Source: a virus
IMG/VR virus record: IMGVR_UViG_3300034198_003779
Span: 1-25,284 of that record
Length of the DNA: 25,284 nt
Strand: one strand, 5' to 3'
Shown here: one piece after another, positions 1 to 6,594 of the stretch
How positions within the stretch are numbered: the stretch's first letter is position 1
How the letters are laid out: the number at the start of each line of letters is the position of its first letter
Notes under the pieces: generated by a model
Seen by the model: only the letters and a program-made list of their open reading frames with translations
Told to the model about the DNA's origin: nothing
Databases searched by the model: none
Program-made: the position numbers and the translations under genes

Positions 1-1715
1 CACAAGTTCAACAACAGCAACCACAGGCACAGGCAATTAATCCTGTGAGTATAAATGAACAAGTTAACGTACCTCAGTTACCTCAGCCTGGCCCAGGAGT
101 TCAAGTTGCAGGACCTGCACAAATGCCGCCTCAAGTTAGTCAAGCGCCATATAGTGGTCCTAGTCAGGGTGCCGAAGGTCAAACTGTTGGGCAAGTAATG
201 ACTCCACCTGCTCCACCAAGTTGGACAGAAACAGTTAGTAAGATTGCAAATGACGAAAAAGGTCTAGCACAGTATATTGGTAACCCAGATAATCCACCTG
301 AAGGTATCAAATTTGCTAAACAACAGTTGCAACAGATGTGGGGCAAGACACAAAGCGATAAGAAAGCAGAATCAATGGTTAATTCAGCCGTTCAATCTGG
401 TAACTTATTGCCATTGATGAAAGAAATTAAGAAATCTGGCGAAGAAGGTAGCTATGTTAAAGCATATCTTTATAGTCGTTTAGGTTTAAATGATTTGGCT
501 AAAGAAGAACAACAAAAATTGGGCGCTGGAGCAAGTTACGCAAGTGCTGTAGGTCCTGAAGGTCAAAGAGCATTGATTAAGTATGATGCAAATGGATTGC
601 CAATGAAAGGCTTTGATGAAAAGGGACAAGAATTAAGTCCTGAAAGTCTATCAGCATTTGCAAGTGGCGCTATTGGCCCACAAACTAAGAGTTTCATGTT
701 ACCTAGCGTACATGGTACTCCAGTTCAACGTACAAATCCACAAGGTCAAGTTGAAACTGGCTTGATGATGTATGATCCTGCTACTCGTACAAGCTATGTA
801 CAAGTTGGAAATACAAAACAACCTACAACTGGTTGGACTACAATGGCACAAACGCCACAAAGCGTATATGGTGCCGCCGGTGCTCAGAAGTTGGGTGGTA
901 TGGCAGCAGAAACAGGCGTACAACAGCCTCAATTACCTCCAATGGCAGGTCAGACACCACCAATGGCTCAGCCACAAGTACAAGGTCAACCTCAAGTACA
1001 AGGTGCTCCACAACAAGCAATGCCACAAGCACAGGCTGCTCCGCAAGTTACTGCACAAGCAAGCCCTCAAGGTGGCGTAAGATTAACACCTCAGAGAACT
1101 GCAGGTGGTGGCGCTGTTGTTACTCAGCAACCAGGCGAAAGCTACGCAAGTTTCCAACAACGTAAGAAAGCGGCTGAAGAACAAACTCAAGCTAATATTC
1201 AAACAGGTAAAGAACTTGCTGTTGCTAGAGGTAAACCACCAGAAGAAGCTAAAGGTAAAATTGAAGCAAAAGACATTAACAATCAAGCATTTGCTGACAG
1301 TAGTTATGGCTTAATTAAACCAATTAATGATGAAATTAAGAAGTCTACTGGTAGTGGAATTGGTGCTGGAGTTGACGTATTAGCTGGTAAGTTAGGCGCA
1401 AGCACACAAGGCGCACAAGCAATTGCTAAGTTAGAAGTATTAAGTTACCCATTACTAAGTAACGTGCCACGTTTTGAAGGTCCTCAAAGTGATTATGACG
1501 TTCAAGTATACAAACAAGCCGCAGGTGACTTTGCAAACGCAAGCAAACCAGTTGCAACTCGTTTAGCCGCATTAGATGCTATGATTACTATATTGAAGAA
1601 GTATGACAAAGCAGGTAAAAACGATTGGTCATTTGGATCTGGTGGTAAATCACAAACTGAATCACAAGGTGCTGGAACTACAAGTTCTGGTAACAAGTAC
1701 AAGAGAGTTCAATAA
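1..1715 (+). CDS. Gln/Pro-rich probable internal virion protein, 5' partial
   Basis: The reading frame is open to the left edge of the window, so the true start lies upstream; the GTG at 45 is only the first possible start codon inside the window. The visible part is about 570 residues. It opens with a Gln/Pro-rich stretch, has a mostly helical middle, then a long low-complexity Pro/Gln/Ala segment (about nt 930-1080, including the repeated unit PQVQGQPQVQG), and ends in a helical domain containing RFEGPQSDYDVQVYKQAAGDF and KPVATRLAALDAM. That C-terminal pattern (GPQSD, then ANPxKPVATRLAAL-like) recurs, as far as I recall, in large uncharacterised phage structural or ejection proteins. No enzyme motif is seen. 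It overlaps the next gene by one base (TAATG), so the two are probably co-expressed. Role in the virion or DNA ejection is inferred from composition and neighbours. Confidence 0.6.
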   Translation, partial: QVQQQQPQAQAINPVSINEQVNVPQLPQPGPGVQVAGPAQMPPQVSQAPYSGPSQGAEGQTVGQVMTPPAPPSWTETVSKIANDEKGLAQYIGNPDNPPEGIKFAKQQLQQMWGKTQSDKKAESMVNSAVQSGNLLPLMKEIKKSGEEGSYVKAYLYSRLGLNDLAKEEQQKLGAGASYASAVGPEGQRALIKYDANGLPMKGFDEKGQELSPESLSAFASGAIGPQTKSFMLPSVHGTPVQRTNPQGQVETGLMMYDPATRTSYVQVGNTKQPTTGWTTMAQTPQSVYGAAGAQKLGGMAAETGVQQPQLPPMAGQTPPMAQPQVQGQPQVQGAPQQAMPQAQAAPQVTAQASPQGGVRLTPQRTAGGGAVVTQQPGESYASFQQRKKAAEEQTQANIQTGKELAVARGKPPEEAKGKIEAKDINNQAFADSSYGLIKPINDEIKKSTGSGIGAGVDVLAGKLGASTQGAQAIAKLEVLSYPLLSNVPRFEGPQSDYDVQVYKQAAGDFANASKPVATRLAALDAMITILKKYDKAGKNDWSFGSGGKSQTESQGAGTTSSGNKYKRVQ

Positions 1716-3715
1716 TGGCTTTTGTTTATGAAGTAAATGGTCAACGTGTAGAGTTTGAAAAAGAACCTACTGAAAAAGACATTGACGAGGCTGCTCGTAG
1801 CTTAGGCGCGGCTAGACCAGAATCACAACGTAAAGTAACTGAAACTGGCGGCGGAGCCGCAATCATACTTCCTAATATTACAGGACGTAGACCAGAAAGT
1901 CAACAAAATCGTGAAGCTAGTGCTGATATGGCTTTACAAACAGCACGTGGTGTAGCAAGCACTATTCCTAGTCTTGCTGGTATACCTGGCAGTGTTGTTA
2001 ATAGTGTTGCTAACGCACCAAGAACTGCACAAGATATTTCTAACAGATATCAAATTGCTAGAGAAGCATTTACGGGGCAAGCTCCACAAACACAACCATT
2101 ACCAGAACAAAAACAAGTAACACCATATGATATGAGTTACTTTGCTAATTTAACTCCTGGTCCACAACCTAGTAGTCCTGCTGGTCAATTAGCATTTGGT
2201 GCTGGTCAAATGGCTGGCGCTCCTATCGTACCTCCAGCAATGAAAATGGCTGCTCCTGTAGCAAAATATGGCTATGAATTAGGTAAAGATGTAGTATCTG
2301 CTGGTCTACATCCTATTCAAACAGGTAAAACAGCAGTAGAAGCATTTGGTCGTGGATACGCAGGTAAAGTTACTCCAGGATCGGAAGGTTCAGCATTAAT
2401 GCCTATTCGTGAAACATATGTTGAACATGGTCCAGCAAAACAATTTATGGAAGGTAAGATTCCGGCAACTAGTTTGACTGAAGTACCAACAGCACCTTTA
2501 ACTCAAAATAACTTATTCAGTCGTTTTGCTTATAATATGGCACCTACTAATGCAGAAGGACAAGCATTAGTTGCGCCTCGCGGTAGAACATTAGAAGGTT
2601 ATATGGAAAACTTAGGAGCTACATATAAAGAAAAACCTTTAATGGGTGCGCTTGATATAGCTACAACTCTAGGTGGTATAGGCCCAGTATCAGCTATGGC
2701 TAAAACTATTCCTGCATTGTCTGCTCGTCAATTGACTAATGCAACTAATTTTGAATCTGGATTTGGCCCAGCAAGAGCTGCCGCATTACAGCGTGAAGGT
2801 CAAATGGGATTACAAGCTGGTATGCCACCAACACAGAACTTGTTGCCTGCTCCTGGCCCAGTTCAACCTATGATAGCAGGTCCTCAAGGTATTACAGGTC
2901 CTGGTGGAACACCATTACCTACGCAAGCAAGTGGACAACCTGTTACGCAACCAGCAACTAACCCTAAACAATATAGTCAGCAAGTTGCGGCAACTAAGAT
3001 TCAACCAGTTAATCCAGCACAACAAGCTGATTGGGCACAACGCAGTGGTGGAGGTTATACGCCTCCAATGCAACAAGTTACTACTCCAGTACAAAGACCT
3101 CAACCACAACCTAGACCACAACCTGCACCAGTTGTAGAAACACCTGGCGTACGTAACAGTGCTACAATTCGTAAAGAATTGGATATGATTAGTCGTCAAA
3201 GTGACGATTTACATGAAAGTGGCTTACAAAGTGGTATTAAATATGGTACGCCTGAGGGTGAAAGTTATCAAGCACAACTTGGTCAATTAAACGCAAGAAC
3301 AAAAGTATTACAAAAAGAATTAGAAGAAGCGTTAAAAACTGAAAAGAAAAGTGCTAAGGCAGCTTCCAAAAAAGGACCCAATAACGTAAGTCAGATGTTA
3401 ATTGAGGATACTAGTAAATCAAAAGTTTATCCAAGTAAAGAAGCATTTGAAAAGGAATCAATATTTTCAACTTTAAAAGACGAGCCACATACAGGATCAT
3501 ATATACAGGGCGATAAAATTATACATGTAGAAAAACTTGATTATGGCACTTTACCAAAAGACATAACAAAAGATTTTCAACAAACTAAAATGTATGCTAC
3601 TGATAAAAATGGTAATCGTGTACCAATTGGTAAAACATGGACTGACATAGATCCAGAACCATTGGGTGCTAGAGTAAGAAGTATAATTGATAGAAATAAA
3701 GGTAAAAAGAAATGA
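1715..3715 (+). CDS. Large Gln/Pro/Ala-rich probable virion protein
   Basis: 666 residues, starting at an ATG that overlaps the stop of the previous gene (TAATG). The N-terminus (MAFVYEVNGQRVEFEKEPTE) is a short beta-type segment like those that begin several phage internal virion proteins. A helical middle with Ala/Gly-rich patches follows (about residues 70-400), then a Pro/Gln-rich linker (about 410-490). A Lys/Glu coiled-coil-like region lies at about 520-545. The last 110 residues form a separate charged domain, apparently a small alpha/beta fold, ending in a run of lysines. I see no catalytic motif and do not recognise the C-terminal domain. It is translationally coupled to the Dps-like gene by an ATGA overlap. 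An ejection or internal head role is inferred from size, composition and place; it could instead be a tail component. Confidence 0.6.
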   Translation: MAFVYEVNGQRVEFEKEPTEKDIDEAARSLGAARPESQRKVTETGGGAAIILPNITGRRPESQQNREASADMALQTARGVASTIPSLAGIPGSVVNSVANAPRTAQDISNRYQIAREAFTGQAPQTQPLPEQKQVTPYDMSYFANLTPGPQPSSPAGQLAFGAGQMAGAPIVPPAMKMAAPVAKYGYELGKDVVSAGLHPIQTGKTAVEAFGRGYAGKVTPGSEGSALMPIRETYVEHGPAKQFMEGKIPATSLTEVPTAPLTQNNLFSRFAYNMAPTNAEGQALVAPRGRTLEGYMENLGATYKEKPLMGALDIATTLGGIGPVSAMAKTIPALSARQLTNATNFESGFGPARAAALQREGQMGLQAGMPPTQNLLPAPGPVQPMIAGPQGITGPGGTPLPTQASGQPVTQPATNPKQYSQQVAATKIQPVNPAQQADWAQRSGGGYTPPMQQVTTPVQRPQPQPRPQPAPVVETPGVRNSATIRKELDMISRQSDDLHESGLQSGIKYGTPEGESYQAQLGQLNARTKVLQKELEEALKTEKKSAKAASKKGPNNVSQMLIEDTSKSKVYPSKEAFEKESIFSTLKDEPHTGSYIQGDKIIHVEKLDYGTLPKDITKDFQQTKMYATDKNGNRVPIGKTWTDIDPEPLGARVRSIIDRNKGKKK

Positions 3716-4143
3716 ATACGGCAGAACAATTAACACAAACATTCAACAATAACTTTGTTGCTTATTATCGTAGTCACGTAGCGCACGTGAACATTACTGG
3801 TAGAAACTTTCGCAGTGACCATAAGTTACTAGAAGGTATCTATACAAGACGCCAAGCACAAATTGATAGGCTTGCAGAATTGTTACGTACACTAGATGAT
3901 TACATGCCTTGCGAGATACAAGATGTATTGAACCAAAGCGAAATATCTACTGCAATTTTTGAAGAAGATGCAGATGGATTCTTAGAAGGAGTTAAAGATG
4001 ATTTGGAACTACTTAAAGGAACATACGAAGACCTTATGGCAGTGGCTGAAGTCGAAGGTCACGAAGAAATAGCAAATTATGCTCAGGATCAGATTTTAGA
4101 TTTAGCAAAGAGTATTTGGATGCTTAATGCTACATTAAGTTAA
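3712..4143 (+). CDS. Dps/ferritin-like protein
   Basis: 143 residues, a little shorter than typical Dps (about 155-190). Residues 15-66 follow the Dps pattern closely: FVAYYRSHVAHVNITG, then NFRSDHKLLEGIY, then QIDRLAELLRTL. The four ferroxidase ligands fall at H25, H37, D52 and E56, with spacings of 12, 15 and 4 as in bacterial Dps. Dps proteins form a 12-subunit shell that oxidises and stores iron and can protect DNA. The remainder (70-143) is acidic and helical, fitting the rest of the four-helix bundle. There is no basic N-terminal tail, so DNA binding by that route is unlikely. The usual Trp after the first His (HWN) is Val here. The start overlaps the preceding gene's stop (ATGA), which ties it to the virion-protein operon. 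Family assignment is firm; activity and any packaging into the virion are inference. Confidence 0.85.
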   Translation: MNTAEQLTQTFNNNFVAYYRSHVAHVNITGRNFRSDHKLLEGIYTRRQAQIDRLAELLRTLDDYMPCEIQDVLNQSEISTAIFEEDADGFLEGVKDDLELLKGTYEDLMAVAEVEGHEEIANYAQDQILDLAKSIWMLNATLS

Positions 4144-4185
4144 GTCGCCAACGACACGATCAAGAACTAGAAGATTTTGCGACTT
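4142..4185. terminator. Possible terminator between convergent genes
   Basis: An inverted repeat, AAGTCGC (4142-4148) and GCGACTT (4179-4185), encloses about 30 bases. It overlaps the stop of the rightward Dps-like gene and lies just before the end of the leftward gene at 4203. The stem is only 7 bp, the loop is long and the T-run on either side is short, so efficiency is doubtful. Its place between two converging transcripts is the main support. Confidence 0.4.
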
Positions 4186-4202
4186 TCTAATCTAGGTATC
4201 AA

Positions 4203-4709
4203 CTAATAGGCAGGAGTAGCTTGTGTTGTGTCAATTCTTTTATATGCGTAACTTCCGCGAACATCATAACCTTGACGTTCATGTAGTTTTAAAAAGCCAC
4301 TTTGGTCTTTACGCATTGTAGTAGAGCATATGATAGGAACGTTTGCAAGTTTAGCAAAGTTTTCCCAGATAGGAAACATATCATTTACTAATTTGATACG
4401 TAATTTAACTGGGACTGAGAGGTCAACGTGCGCCATACGAATGACGACCATATTGTCGTCACTCCAGGGAGCACGTTCTGTGGAACTAGCCCACGTATAA
4501 GCTAGTAGTTTGTTGTTGGTATCAACACAAACAGCAACTAAGGAGGTAGTAGGAAGGTAAAATTGATTTACAACAGCTAGTGAGATATTTCTCCCATAAG
4601 CTATTGGATCTGGTGTGAAAATATTGTCTATTTCAGTTTGAAAATGGCTCTCTGCCATTTGTACGATTGGTTGGATATATGTTCCGTCTGCTGGTTTCCA
4701 AGTTGTCAT
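4203..4709 (-). CDS. GNAT-like acetyltransferase (putative), reversed gene
   Basis: 168 residues on the minus strand, the only reversed gene in the structural region. The C-terminal part contains FLKLHERQGYDVRG (about 139-152), which resembles the last helix and beta strand of GNAT N-acetyltransferases, preceded by a beta segment (PIICSTTMRK). The central part alternates strands and helices as expected for the fold. A clear acetyl-CoA loop (Q/RxxGxG/A) is not visible, so enzymatic activity is uncertain. Similar GNAT-like proteins are often annotated near phage packaging genes. The start is supported by AAGGAA just upstream of the ATG on the minus strand. A TATAAATA box lies at 4745-4738 on the same strand, the best match in the window to a T4-type late promoter. 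It could be a structural protein with a GNAT-like fold rather than an enzyme. Confidence 0.5.
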   Translation of the reverse strand: MTTWKPADGTYIQPIVQMAESHFQTEIDNIFTPDPIAYGRNISLAVVNQFYLPTTSLVAVCVDTNNKLLAYTWASSTERAPWSDDNMVVIRMAHVDLSVPVKLRIKLVNDMFPIWENFAKLANVPIICSTTMRKDQSGFLKLHERQGYDVRGSYAYKRIDTTQATPAY

Positions 4710-4733
4710 TGCAATTCCTTACTTTTAAAATAC

Positions 4734-4745
4734 TAAATATTTATA
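4734..4745. promoter_or_regulatory. Divergent promoter sharing one palindromic TAAATATTTA box
   Basis: TAAATATTTA at 4734-4743 is a perfect palindrome. On the plus strand TAAATA (4734-4739) lies 5 bases before the ATG at 4745, a gene with no Shine-Dalgarno sequence. On the minus strand it reads TATAAATA (4745-4738), followed about 20 bases later by AAGGAA and the ATG at 4709. One -10-like element could therefore serve two opposite transcripts. The box matches those at other operon starts in this window. Promoter function is inferred. Confidence 0.55.
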
Positions 4746-5092
4746 TGGAACAGAAAAGCATTAAAGTTAACAAGCCAAAACGTGGTGGTAAACGTGAGGG
4801 CGCAGGACGCCCATTAAACAGCAAACAGCAAATAACTGTGGGCGGCTTATTAGAATCATTACGCAACAAAAGTGGCGGAGCAGAATACGAAGATATGTTG
4901 GTTGAGGACTTTTTAAAAGCAAGGGTCAATCAAGATACACAATTAACATTAAAGTACCATAACTTAATATTGAATAAGGTTATGAATACATTAGCTAAAA
5001 TTGAAGTCACTGAAGGTCAGGATCAAATTGAAGCGAAAAAACAAGCATTTGCTGATGCACTTGCAAAACTTACTGGGATACCAAAAGAATGA
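4745..5092 (+). CDS. Terminase small subunit candidate
   Basis: 115 residues. The N-terminus carries a basic Gly/Arg motif, RGGKREGAGRP (about residues 12-22), common at the start of phage small terminases and related DNA-binding proteins. The rest is helical with acidic and basic faces (residues 30-115). Small terminases bind the packaging start on phage DNA and hand it to the large subunit. The large terminase lies 2.6 kb downstream, after a cassette of small genes, so the assignment rests on the motif, size and place. The ATG at 4745 is chosen over an in-frame ATG at 4667 because the longer form would cross the divergent promoter and the start of the opposite gene. There is no Shine-Dalgarno sequence; a TAAATA box ends 5 bases upstream, consistent with a leaderless message. 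Confidence 0.6.
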   Translation: MEQKSIKVNKPKRGGKREGAGRPLNSKQQITVGGLLESLRNKSGGAEYEDMLVEDFLKARVNQDTQLTLKYHNLILNKVMNTLAKIEVTEGQDQIEAKKQAFADALAKLTGIPKE

Positions 5093-5244
5093 AAAACGGA
5101 TTATATGCAAACATACACGCCAAAAGAGAACGTATAAAAATGGGTTCTGGCGAAAAGATGCGTAAACCGGGTACAAAAGGCGCCCCAACTGCTAAGGCAT
5201 TTAAACAGAGTGCTAAAACAGCAAAGAAAACAAAGACTAAATAA
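5089..5244 (+). CDS. Small basic conserved phage protein
   Basis: 51 residues, rich in Lys, Ala and Gly, beginning MKNGLYANIHAKRERIK and containing GSGEKMRKPG and KGAPTAKAFKQSAKT. This pattern recurs in many tailed phages next to terminase genes as an uncharacterised protein; I know of no established function. Its start overlaps the preceding stop (ATGA at 5089-5092), so it is probably translated by coupling with the small-terminase candidate. The last codons and stop (ACT AAA TAA) contain the TAAATA box of the next gene. The strong positive charge suggests contact with DNA or RNA, which is inference. Confidence 0.75.
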   Translation: MKNGLYANIHAKRERIKMGSGEKMRKPGTKGAPTAKAFKQSAKTAKKTKTK

Positions 5245-5248
5245 TACT
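5238..5248 (+). promoter_or_regulatory. TAAATA promoter box for a leaderless gene
   Basis: TAAATA at 5238-5243, inside the sequence ACTAAATAATACTATG, ends 5 bases before the ATG at 5249. It overlaps the stop codon of the preceding gene. The same ACTAAATAATA string occurs upstream of the portal gene at 9727-9737. No Shine-Dalgarno sequence is present, so transcription starting at or near the ATG is plausible. Confidence 0.5.
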
Positions 5249-5398
5249 ATGCCGTTAATTAAATCAACAAGTAAAAAAGCGTTCAGTAAGAATGTAAAAA
5301 AAGAGATTGCTGCCGGAAAGCCCCCGAAGCAGGCAGTGGCAATTGCCTATGCTACAAAAAGACAAGCGGCTAAAACAACTAAAGGAAAATCAAAATGA
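5249..5398 (+). CDS. Small basic protein, DUF6496-like
   Basis: 49 residues. It contains KKAFSKNVKKEI followed by AAGKPPKQAVAIAYATKR. This matches the pattern of a small family found in phages and bacteria (S/KKAFSxNxxxEMxAGKPQKQAVAIAYxxxR) that I associate with DUF6496; its function is not known. The protein is strongly basic and helical. The ATG at 5249 is preceded by a TAAATA box and no ribosome-binding site. Starting further upstream would overlap the preceding gene entirely and lose the family-typical MPLIKS start. The stop overlaps the next start (ATGA). Confidence 0.75.
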   Translation: MPLIKSTSKKAFSKNVKKEIAAGKPPKQAVAIAYATKRQAAKTTKGKSK

Positions 5399-5736
5399 AA
5401 TATAATCCAGCAACTAGTACATCTAGCGATGGTTTCAGCCGTAACAATTCGGCAAAGGTATTAGTCAATCAACATACAGGTTATATGAATGATGGTAGAC
5501 TAGTTAACAAAGGTCGTGGTCCTACTGTAGGTAACAAGGGTACTAAATCTACTCCTGGTACTTCAAGTATGCCTGCACACAATCCAGGTAAAGATATGTT
5601 TATGGGTTCAAGCAATCCACAAGTACGCACTCCAGGTGGTACACGTGCTTGGGATCCAAAATGTGGTCAAAACTATAAAGGCAACCCTAACAGTATTAAC
5701 GTAGGACGTGGCCCAACTAAAGGGAATCAACTATAA
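5395..5736 (+). CDS. Gly/Asn/Pro-rich small protein with two RGPTxGN motifs
   Basis: 113 residues, low in hydrophobic residues and rich in Gly, Asn, Pro and Ser, so probably extended or disordered. It contains GRGPTVGN near the middle and GRGPTKGN at the C-terminus. A third related copy, KRGPTTGN, is in the gene at 6114. The start overlaps the preceding stop (ATGA) and the stop overlaps the next start (TAATG), placing it inside a coupled operon. I do not recognise a family with known function. A virion-associated or nucleic-acid-binding peptide is possible. Confidence 0.65.
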   Translation: MKYNPATSTSSDGFSRNNSAKVLVNQHTGYMNDGRLVNKGRGPTVGNKGTKSTPGTSSMPAHNPGKDMFMGSSNPQVRTPGGTRAWDPKCGQNYKGNPNSINVGRGPTKGNQL

Positions 5737-6104
5737 TGGCTATTACTTCATATCAAGTCACAGGACTAACACATTTAGTAACTGCTACTTCAACTAGCAG
5801 TTCAATTAACGTTACTCCTACAGAAGCAGGAACTAGCTTTTCAGGAGCAGGTGGTCCATACTTCTTAAAAATTACTAATGGTAGTGCTAGTGAAAACATT
5901 TACTTTAATACTGGCACAGCAAACGTAACAGCAACAATACCAACAGGTGAAGGCGCTAACGCAGGTAGTTGTGTAATTCCAGCATATGCTGAAGTAATCG
6001 TTCAAGTAAATCAAAACACTACTACACCACAAACAATCTATGTTGCGGCAGTTGCGGCAAGTTCAAGCCCAGTATATATTACGCCAGTAGCAGTTGTAGG
6101 ATAA
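5736..6104 (+). CDS. Small beta-rich protein, possible capsid decoration or fiber component
   Basis: 122 residues, Thr/Ser/Ala/Val-rich with alternating polar and hydrophobic residues typical of a beta sandwich. The middle segment (ITNGSASENIYFNTGT, then IPTGEGANAG and AEVIVQVNQNT) looks like those of small phage head-decoration or spike-type proteins. It has only one cysteine and almost no lysine or arginine, in sharp contrast to its basic neighbours. Its start overlaps the previous stop (TAATG). The decoration role is inferred from fold type and place in the head-gene region; no specific family was recognised. Confidence 0.6.
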   Translation: MAITSYQVTGLTHLVTATSTSSSINVTPTEAGTSFSGAGGPYFLKITNGSASENIYFNTGTANVTATIPTGEGANAGSCVIPAYAEVIVQVNQNTTTPQTIYVAAVAASSSPVYITPVAVVG

Positions 6105-6113
6105 GGAAATAAA

Positions 6114-6401
6114 ATGAATAACCCACAAAGTAAACCAATCAATCAAAAGCGTGGACCTACAACAGGTAACGCAGGTAATATGACAAAACGCAATGAGTTT
6201 ATGTCATTAAAAGCAAGTTCTGGTAGTGAAAAATCTGAATTAGCTAACATGGTAACATCAGCATTAGAGATGCGTGGTCGTGGTCAAAAGGCTACAACTA
6301 ACCCAGCATTAGAAGGTTTACATTCTAACACTGGTCCTAAGCGTAATCCTACAGCAGATGGTGCTAAGTTGCCTGGTAAGTATAAGTCACCTAAAAAGTA
6401 A
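6114..6401 (+). CDS. Basic small protein with RGPTxGN motif
   Basis: 95 residues, basic and rich in Asn, Gly and Ser. It begins MNNPQSKPINQKRGPTTGN and has a short helical centre (SEKSELANMVTSALEMRGRG). It ends in a Lys/Pro-rich tail. The RGPTxGN motif is shared with the protein encoded at 5395-5736, which suggests both bind the same partner. AAGGAA lies upstream of the ATG at a good distance. The stop overlaps the next start (TAATG). Function unknown. Confidence 0.65.
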   Translation: MNNPQSKPINQKRGPTTGNAGNMTKRNEFMSLKASSGSEKSELANMVTSALEMRGRGQKATTNPALEGLHSNTGPKRNPTADGAKLPGKYKSPKK

Positions 6402-6547
6402 TGACTAAAATTATCAAACCAAAAGACACTAAAAAACCCATAACCAAACAGGTTTCGGGTAAGCCTAAAATGCCCAAACGACCAATGCCTAGTAGATCAG
6501 GCACAGCAGGTCGCAAGGGCGCTTTAGGTGCCACTAGTGGTTATTGA
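6401..6547 (+). CDS. Very small Lys/Gly-rich protein
   Basis: 48 residues. The frame is MTKIIKPKDTKKPITK followed by a Lys/Pro/Met stretch and ending SGTAGRKGALGATSGY. The ATG overlaps the stop of the preceding gene (TAATG), the same arrangement used elsewhere in this operon, which is the main support for it being a real gene. It is strongly basic, likely disordered, and ends the small-protein cassette. A TATAAATA box follows immediately after its stop. Function unknown. Confidence 0.6.
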   Translation: MTKIIKPKDTKKPITKQVSGKPKMPKRPMPSRSGTAGRKGALGATSGY

Positions 6548-6548
6548 C

Positions 6549-6594
6549 TATAAATAGTCTGGGCGTTATGCCCTTTGTTTAGAAAGGAAAAGAA
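6549..6594 (+). promoter_or_regulatory. TATAAATA promoter box with 5' hairpin leader
   Basis: TATAAATA at 6549-6556 is an exact match to the T4 late-promoter box. Transcription would start about 6562. GGGC (6561-6564) and GCCC (6570-6573) would form a hairpin at the very 5' end of the message. This is followed by AGAAAGGAAAAG, a good ribosome-binding site for the ATG at 6595. The hairpin plus TTTGTTT could also act as a weak terminator for the small-protein cassette. Confidence 0.55.

Noticed and set aside
45-47. GTG at 45 as true start of the first gene
   Set aside because: The frame is open to the window edge with the same Gln/Pro-rich composition and there is no ribosome-binding site, so the gene begins outside.
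772-1165. Two alternative-frame proteins within the first gene
   Set aside because: They overlap the main frame, have odd composition mirroring the Gln/Pro-rich codons, and have no ribosome-binding sites.
4667-4744. Longer N-terminus of the small-terminase candidate
   Set aside because: It would overlap the start of the opposite gene and the promoter box; the extra residues are hydrophobic and do not fit the family.
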